Positions 4,521 to 7,529 of a stretch of DNA of 7,529 nucleotides are shown here, piece after piece (within the stretch, counting starts at the first letter, position 1; each line of letters begins with the position of its first letter). This DNA is from Candidatus Moraniibacteriota bacterium (GTDB taxonomy: Bacteria; Patescibacteriota; Minisyncoccia; Moranbacterales; UBA9337). Position numbers and translations under genes: made by a program. The stretch lies in assembly GCA_003507475.1 (NCBI GenBank), contig DNVQ01000031.1:39360-46888 (forward strand). The letters are read 5' to 3'. The notes under the pieces were generated by a model. The model saw only the letters and a program-made list of their open reading frames with translations, ran no database searches and was not told the origin of the DNA.

Positions 4521-5567
4521 TTGAGACTTATGGACGATGGAAAATTAAAAGATTTTATCTTAAAAAATAAAATCCCTGCTTATCGCTTAGGGCAAATTCA
4601 AAAAGCAATTTTTTTGGAGGCACAGCCTTCTTTTTTAAATATTTCTAATTTACCGCTGGAGTTAAGAAATGTCTTAGAAAAAGAAATAGCTATATTGCCT
4701 TTTGAAATCAACACTATTTTGGTTTCCAAAGATAATCGTGCTATTAAGGCTCTCTTAACTCTCAAGGATGGAAATTTAATTGAGACTGTTTTGATTTCCC
4801 CCAAACCAGGCGTTTGGTCAGCTTGCATTTCTTCTCAAGTTGGTTGCGCCCTAGGTTGCCTTTTTTGCGCCACAGGCAGGGGTGGATTTAAAAGAAATTT
4901 GACTGTTGATGAAATTACCAGTCAGGTTTTATTTTGGCGACAATATATCAAAAGCGATTTAAAACTTAAGGATGAAAATTTAAAATTTGAAAATATTGTT
5001 TACATGGGAATGGGAGAGCCATTTTTAAATTGGGAAAACGTCAAGAAAAGCATTCATGAACTTATTGATCCGAAATTATTCGGCTTTAGAAATCGAAGCA
5101 TTTCTGTCTCCACAGCTGGAGTGGTGGATAAAATAGAAGATTTTAGTAGATCTTTTCCACAAGCCAATCTCGCTATTTCTTTGCACTTTGCTGATAATGC
5201 CAAGCGTAATGAATTTATGAAAGTTAATAAACTGCACGACTTAGATAAGCTCAAAGAAGCCCTACAAAATTATTTAGCCAGAAGCAACAGAAGAATATTT
5301 ATTGAATATATTTTAATGGATAGGGTTAACGATTCTCGAGAAGACGCCTTAAAATTAGCGAGATTTTTAAAAGGAATAAACAATGATAAAATGCTTCATG
5401 TTAATTTAATTCGCTATAACTCTATCGGCTTTGGGTTGAACCCATCTTCCCCAGAAACTACTCAAAAATTCAAAGACGCGCTTAAAAAAGAAGGGGTAAC
5501 GGTTACTATTCGCAAAAGTCTTGGTTCTGACATTAGCGGGGCTTGTGGGCAATTGGCAGGAGAATAA
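4521..5567 (+). CDS. rlmN: RlmN, dual-specificity 23S rRNA/tRNA adenine-C2 methyltransferase
   Basis: Radical-SAM enzyme that methylates C2 of A2503 in 23S rRNA and, in studied members, A37 of some tRNAs. All key parts are visible. The N-terminal accessory domain contains YRLGQIQKAI (21-30). The CxxxCxxC cluster motif is Cys109, Cys113 and Cys116. Cys102 in ACISSQVGC corresponds to E. coli Cys118. Cys342 in GACGQLAGE corresponds to the methyl-carrying Cys355. SAM-binding elements include YMGMGEPFLNWENV (161-174) and ISVSTAGVVDKI (194-205). The length of 348 aa is normal. The TTG at 4521 is taken as start because AAAGG (4508-4512) lies eight bases upstream; ATG 4530, nine bases further on, is an alternative. 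It is a single-gene unit behind its own promoter and a long structured leader. Confidence 0.96.
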   Translation: MRLMDDGKLKDFILKNKIPAYRLGQIQKAIFLEAQPSFLNISNLPLELRNVLEKEIAILPFEINTILVSKDNRAIKALLTLKDGNLIETVLISPKPGVWSACISSQVGCALGCLFCATGRGGFKRNLTVDEITSQVLFWRQYIKSDLKLKDENLKFENIVYMGMGEPFLNWENVKKSIHELIDPKLFGFRNRSISVSTAGVVDKIEDFSRSFPQANLAISLHFADNAKRNEFMKVNKLHDLDKLKEALQNYLARSNRRIFIEYILMDRVNDSREDALKLARFLKGINNDKMLHVNLIRYNSIGFGLNPSSPETTQKFKDALKKEGVTVTIRKSLGSDISGACGQLAGE

Positions 5568-5590
5568 TATTAAATATCATCAAATAAAGA

Positions 5591-5623
5591 GTAGAGACGC
5601 CGATTTATCGCGTCTCTTTAGTA
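5591..5623. repeat. Palindromic GAGACGC repeat, copy 1 (may also terminate rlmN)
   Basis: AGAGACGC and GCGTCTCT form an 8-bp stem around CGATTTAT-type sequence, with GTA/TAC at the outer edges. It resembles the GTAGAGACGCGAT..ATCGCGTCTCTAC palindromes found dispersed in many bacterial genomes. Only three T follow, so it is at best a moderate terminator for rlmN. Confidence 0.55.
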
Positions 5624-5640
5624 CATGAATATCTAAATTT

Positions 5641-5660
5641 AGACGCGATGAATCGCGTCC
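5641..5660. repeat. Palindromic GACGCGAT repeat, copy 2
   Basis: GACGCGA and TCGCGTC form a 7-bp stem with a four-base TGAA loop. The core matches copy 1, 18 bases upstream, and either copy could pair with the other. Its right edge is ten bases before the -35 of the next gene. Confidence 0.55.
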
Positions 5661-5670
5661 TTACAAATAT

Positions 5671-5698
5671 TTGACTATTTCCGCAAAAGTTGTATAGT
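5671..5698 (+). promoter_or_regulatory. Promoter of the first paralog
   Basis: TTGACT (5671-5676), a 16-base spacer and TATAGT (5693-5698). Transcription would start near 5705, giving a ~60-base leader. Confidence 0.6.
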
Positions 5699-5743
5699 TA
5701 ATTTTATCGCAGTTCTTTAGGGGTGCTTTGAAGGGATTTAAAA

Positions 5744-5762
5744 ACCTACCTTTCAGGAGGGT
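5744..5762 (+). promoter_or_regulatory. Hairpin sequestering the Shine-Dalgarno of the first paralog
   Basis: ACCTACCT (5744-5751) can pair with AGGAGGGT (5755-5762): seven of eight positions (one G-U, one A-A mismatch) across a TTC loop. The paired right arm is the Shine-Dalgarno itself, four bases from ATG 5765. Upstream TGAAGG (5729-5734) could compete for the left arm through CCTTTCA. Confidence 0.4.
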
Positions 5763-5764
5763 AT

Positions 5765-6292
5765 ATGTACAAGGAAGTAACCGAGGAACTCATCAGGAAA
5801 AAAGTGGCAGAAACATTGAAAGAAAGGGATCACTGGAAAAGAATTTGCCTTTTGATTCTTCTTTTGCTTAAGCCCGGCAAGTTGGCGTCAAGGTATTTCA
5901 TCTACGATAAAATCCAGGAATGGGAACTTTGGAACTTGCTCTATGACAAAGGAATCGAAGATACAGTCACACGCAAAGAAGAAGCCCTAACGGCAATATC
6001 CAGAACTCTACAAAATTTGTTCCTGAATAGATTCCTTAAAAAGGAGGACCTAGGAAGACAATCCTTGCCGCAAAAAGAATTTGAGAAAATTTGCGCAAAA
6101 AGGGTTTTGGGCAGGCCGGAGGAGCGAAAGATTAAGCCCAATCAAAAATGGCTACAATCAGCTTTTAAACTGTCTCCTATTGGTAGAAGATTAGCGAGGG
6201 GAATCCTTTTTCCTTCCAGAAAAAAAACATCTTCTAAGTTACCTAGGGCATATAAAAAAGGAGGAAATCATACACCAAACGCTCGCGCCTAA
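5765..6292 (+). CDS. Unrecognised 175-aa protein, winged-helix-like; paralog of 6470-6928
   Basis: No named family recognised. It is homologous to the gene at 6470-6928. Residues 24-53 (W.RICLL...KPGKLASRYFIYDKIQEW) align without gaps to residues 24-53 of the other protein with 16 of 30 identities, including Trp24, Cys28, Gly38-Lys39, Ala41-Ser42, Phe45, Tyr47 and Trp53. A helix (ALTAISRTLQNLFLNRFLKKED, 74-95) followed by LPQKEFEKI resembles the recognition helix and wing of winged-helix proteins. LSPIGRRLARGIL (136-148) is a second wing-like element shared in outline. The C-terminus is very basic, so DNA or RNA binding is plausible but inferred. The ATG has AGGAGGG upstream, inside a possible hairpin. 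The codons look less AT-biased than in its neighbours. It is its own unit with promoter and terminator. Confidence 0.75.
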   Translation: MYKEVTEELIRKKVAETLKERDHWKRICLLILLLLKPGKLASRYFIYDKIQEWELWNLLYDKGIEDTVTRKEEALTAISRTLQNLFLNRFLKKEDLGRQSLPQKEFEKICAKRVLGRPEERKIKPNQKWLQSAFKLSPIGRRLARGILFPSRKKTSSKLPRAYKKGGNHTPNARA

Positions 6293-6303
6293 AGTGTGGG
6301 CGC
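6285..6303 (+). other. GC hairpin with the stop codon in its loop
   Basis: GCGCC (6285-6289) pairs with GGCGC (6299-6303); the loop holds the TAA stop of the first paralog. No T run follows. The second paralog has an analogous hairpin directly after its stop. Confidence 0.35.
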
Positions 6304-6315
6304 AGAATTATTCTT

Positions 6316-6353
6316 ACAGGAGCTAGTCTAAGCTGACTTGCTCCTGTTTTTTT
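6316..6353 (+). terminator. Intrinsic terminator of the first paralog
   Basis: ACAGGAGC (6316-6323) pairs with GCTCCTGT (6340-6347). The stem extends past a T-T mismatch by AGTC/GACT, with a six-base loop, and T6 follows. It separates the two paralogs into independent units. Confidence 0.9.
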
Positions 6354-6393
6354 AATAAATTTTACAAGTTAGATTTAGGCATAACTAGAGCTA

Positions 6394-6421
6394 TTGAATA
6401 TTTTAATAAAAACGGTATAAT
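6394..6421 (+). promoter_or_regulatory. Promoter of the second paralog
   Basis: TTGAAT (6394-6399), a 16-base spacer and a perfect TATAAT (6416-6421), with initiation near 6428. The preceding terminator and this promoter lie wholly between the two paralogs. Confidence 0.65.
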
Positions 6422-6469
6422 TTTGAGGAGTTCTTTGTTTATATAAAACTTTAAAGGGAGATTTTGCAC

Positions 6470-6928
6470 ATGTCTGAATTAGAGTTAGCGGTAAAAGGAA
6501 AAGTCCAAAATCTTTATGTCAGTTACAAGAGAATTCAATGGGAGAAAATATGTCTTTTAGTTTTGGGACTTCTTCCGATGGGAAAATTTGCGTCCAAAAC
6601 TTTTGTATATAACAGAATAATCAAATGGCTTCCCTTGGATCCTGAAAACAAAAAATATTCAGAATCTGTATCAAAAGCTTTATATGATCTTAATCAAAAA
6701 AGATTAATTATAAAAGAAAATATTGACCTAACCATAATAGGAGGAAGAAAATTCAAAAGATTTTGTGATGCAAATAAAGAAGGAGAGATTATAACTAAGC
6801 CACCCAAACAAAGAACCCAATTAGTTTTTCGTCTTCCAAAGGAGGGGGAAAAAGTGAAGATTGGCATACTTCCTCAGAGAATAATCAATAGGGCCAAGTG
6901 GCAAAATTTTCACAGGAAAAAATCTTAA
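6470..6928 (+). CDS. Unrecognised 152-aa protein, winged-helix-like; paralog of 5765-6292
   Basis: Second member of the tandem family. The shared block WEKICLLVLGLLPMGKFASK and the following TFVYNRIIKW occupy residues 24-53, exactly as in the first copy. Next come ESVSKALYDLNQKRLIIKEN (65-84) and LTIIGGRKFKRF (87-98), which read like the recognition helix and wing of a winged-helix domain (compare the general pattern SVSRALxxLxxRGLI...LTxxGRK). RTQLVFRLPKEGEKVKIGIL (115-133) parallels the C-terminal motif of the first copy. The tail is basic. ATG 6470 is preferred: AAAGGGAG lies nine bases upstream, and with this start Trp24 falls at the same position in both paralogs; the in-frame TTG at 6464 would be only three bases from it. 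It has its own promoter and terminator. DNA binding is inferred. Confidence 0.78.
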   Translation: MSELELAVKGKVQNLYVSYKRIQWEKICLLVLGLLPMGKFASKTFVYNRIIKWLPLDPENKKYSESVSKALYDLNQKRLIIKENIDLTIIGGRKFKRFCDANKEGEIITKPPKQRTQLVFRLPKEGEKVKIGILPQRIINRAKWQNFHRKKS

Positions 6929-6943
6929 GCACACTAATTGTGC
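6929..6943 (+). other. Small hairpin directly after the stop of the second paralog
   Basis: GCACA and TGTGC pair around a five-base loop, starting at the first base after TAA. A short A run follows rather than T, so it is not the terminator, which lies 14 bases further on. Confidence 0.35.
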
Positions 6944-6957
6944 AAAAAGTTTGATGG

Positions 6958-6991
6958 GGTAGTTTGGATAAAAATTCAGGCTACCTTTTTT
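6958..6991 (+). terminator. Intrinsic terminator of the second paralog
   Basis: GGTAGTTTGGAT (6958-6969) pairs over 12 bases (three G-U) with ATTCAGGCTACC (6974-6985) around an AAAA loop, followed by six T. Confidence 0.85.
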
Positions 6992-7044
6992 ATTTTGATA
7001 TAAATTTAGAAAAAACATGTAGTATTTTTTTATGCTTTTAATAT

Positions 7045-7073
7045 TTGACAACATTATAAAAGGTTATTATACT
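7045..7073 (+). promoter_or_regulatory. Near-consensus promoter of the Rrf2-family gene
   Basis: TTGACA (7045-7050), a 17-base spacer and TATACT (7068-7073). This is the best promoter in the window, with initiation near 7080 and a ~62-base leader. Confidence 0.75.
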
Positions 7074-7078
7074 TAAAC

Positions 7079-7095
7079 CATAGTAAAATAGTATG
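7079..7095. promoter_or_regulatory. Candidate operator at +1 of the Rrf2-family gene
   Basis: The imperfect palindrome CATAGTAAAATAGTATG has CATA/TATG ends and TA/TA inner pairs. It covers the predicted start of transcription, a typical place for autorepression. Confidence 0.35.
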
Positions 7096-7106
7096 AATAA
7101 GATGCT

Positions 7107-7126
7107 GTCACAATTTAAGTTGTAAC
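7107..7126. promoter_or_regulatory. Second palindrome in the leader of the Rrf2-family gene
   Basis: GTCACAATTTAAGTTGTAAC is symmetric at 16 of 20 positions, with a core of ACAA.TTAA.TTGT. It lies downstream of the promoter and could be a repressor site (roadblock) or a short RNA hairpin. Confidence 0.4.
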
Positions 7127-7141
7127 GGCATAAATAAATTT

Positions 7142-7529
7142 ATGAAGTTTTCCTCCAAAGCCGAGTATGGCCTGCGAGCCATGGTTTTTCTAGCCAAGGA
7201 ATATCCCTATCTAAGAAGTATTACTGAGATATCGCTAGAAGAAAATATCTCTGCCAAATATCTTGAGCAGATTTTTATTCAATTAAAAAAGAATGATTTG
7301 ATAGTGAGCCAAAAAGGTAAAAGTGGGGGATATACGCTTAGTAGAAAACCTGATCAGATAAGTGTAGGAGAGATAGTTGAAACTTTGGAAGGAAAAATAG
7401 AGCCTACTAAATGCTATAGTGCTCAATGTGAAAATAGTACTTGCGCCTCCAAAAAAGTTTGGGTAAAATTGAGCCAAGAAATTAAAAAAACTTTAGATAA
7501 TATAAAATTAAGCGATTTAATATCAAATT
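7142..7529 (+). CDS. Rrf2/IscR-family transcriptional regulator, cut by the window end
   Basis: A winged-helix regulator of the Rrf2 family; relatives sense Fe-S status, nitric oxide, cysteine or redox state. The N-terminus MKFSSKAEYGLRAMVFLAKE, SITEISLEENISAKYLEQIFIQLKKNDLI (the helix-turn-helix, about 26-54), VSQKGKSGGYTLSRKPDQISVGEIVETLEG (the wing and dimer region, 55-84) are all characteristic. Cys91, Cys96 and Cys101 (KCYSAQCENSTCAS) give the three-cysteine set that binds an Fe-S cluster in IscR/NsrR-type members. The 129 visible residues end without a stop, so only a short C-terminus is missing. There is no Shine-Dalgarno before ATG 7142. In many bacteria such a gene opens the isc or suf cluster; what follows lies outside this window. 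Confidence 0.93.
   Translation, partial: MKFSSKAEYGLRAMVFLAKEYPYLRSITEISLEENISAKYLEQIFIQLKKNDLIVSQKGKSGGYTLSRKPDQISVGEIVETLEGKIEPTKCYSAQCENSTCASKKVWVKLSQEIKKTLDNIKLSDLISN

Noticed and set aside
6041..6264. Shine-Dalgarno-like AAGGAGG at 6041 and AAGGAGG near 6259 inside the first paralog
   Set aside because: No start codon follows at a usable distance, and both are ordinary Lys-Glu or Lys-Gly-Gly codons. The A-run before the second lies on the wrong side for Shine-Dalgarno-stimulated frameshifting.
6464..6469. TTG start for the second paralog
   Set aside because: Only three bases from the Shine-Dalgarno, and it would shift the otherwise exact register with the first paralog.
6839..6928. Internal GGAGG plus in-frame GTG (6854) in the second paralog
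   Set aside because: Spacing is good, but the product would be a 25-residue tail; Lys-Glu-Gly-Glu codons explain the motif.
6821..7054. 77-aa minus-strand frame over the end of the second paralog
   Set aside because: It crosses the plus-strand terminator and the -35 of the Rrf2 promoter and has no signals of its own. The minus-strand frame at 7283-7477 is likewise a shadow of the Rrf2 gene.
1..7529. tRNA, rRNA, CRISPR array, transposase or phage integrase
   Set aside because: No cloverleaf ending in CCA, no rRNA-like sequence, no regular direct repeats with spacers, and no transposase or integrase motifs were seen on either strand.

Overview
This 7.5-kb AT-rich bacterial window has compact genes, several very short unrecognised genes, and a mix of housekeeping and accessory content. 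The style (small lineage-specific proteins, a stand-alone RecB-like nuclease, dispersed palindromic repeats in the gaps) would fit a Patescibacteria/CPR-type or other uncultured low-GC bacterium. That is an inference: there is no rRNA or other diagnostic marker here. All genes read with normal TAA/TAG stops, and nothing suggests a recoded genetic code.

Layout. On the minus strand (121-1752), a PD-(D/E)XK/Fe-S nuclease (592-1704) is followed by an unrecognised 119-aa protein (167-526), probably one transcript ending at a strong terminator (121-161). The divergent gap 1705-2067 carries a decayed palindromic repeat and a perfect 13-bp inverted repeat that abuts a strong ribosome binding site. 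Two small plus-strand genes follow: a 67-aa acidic helical protein and a 131-aa stand-alone DnaG-type (CHC2) zinc-finger protein, ended by a 13-bp terminator. Next come a consensus promoter, a structured leader or small RNA, an 80-aa two-helix membrane protein and a TauE/SafE-family permease. Then there is a promoter, a ~125-nt extensively paired leader RNA, and rlmN (23S rRNA/tRNA adenine-C2 methyltransferase). After a pair of small palindromes come two tandem paralogous genes (5765-6292 and 6470-6928). They are predicted winged-helix-like proteins, each with its own promoter, strong Shine-Dalgarno, hairpin at the stop codon and intrinsic terminator. The window ends in an Rrf2/IscR-family regulator (7142 to the edge) with a near-consensus promoter and two palindromes between promoter and start.

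How the parts relate. Each plus-strand block looks like a separate transcription unit with its own promoter and terminator. The recognisable genes (nuclease, permease pair, rlmN, Rrf2) start with A/T-rich leaders and weak or no Shine-Dalgarno. Every unrecognised soluble gene has a strong purine-rich one. The most interesting material is in the gaps: the rlmN leader folds into a five-helix RNA beginning at the predicted +1, and its closing helix competes with a hairpin that would cover the rlmN ribosome binding site. The tandem paralogs are the best candidates for an undescribed protein family.
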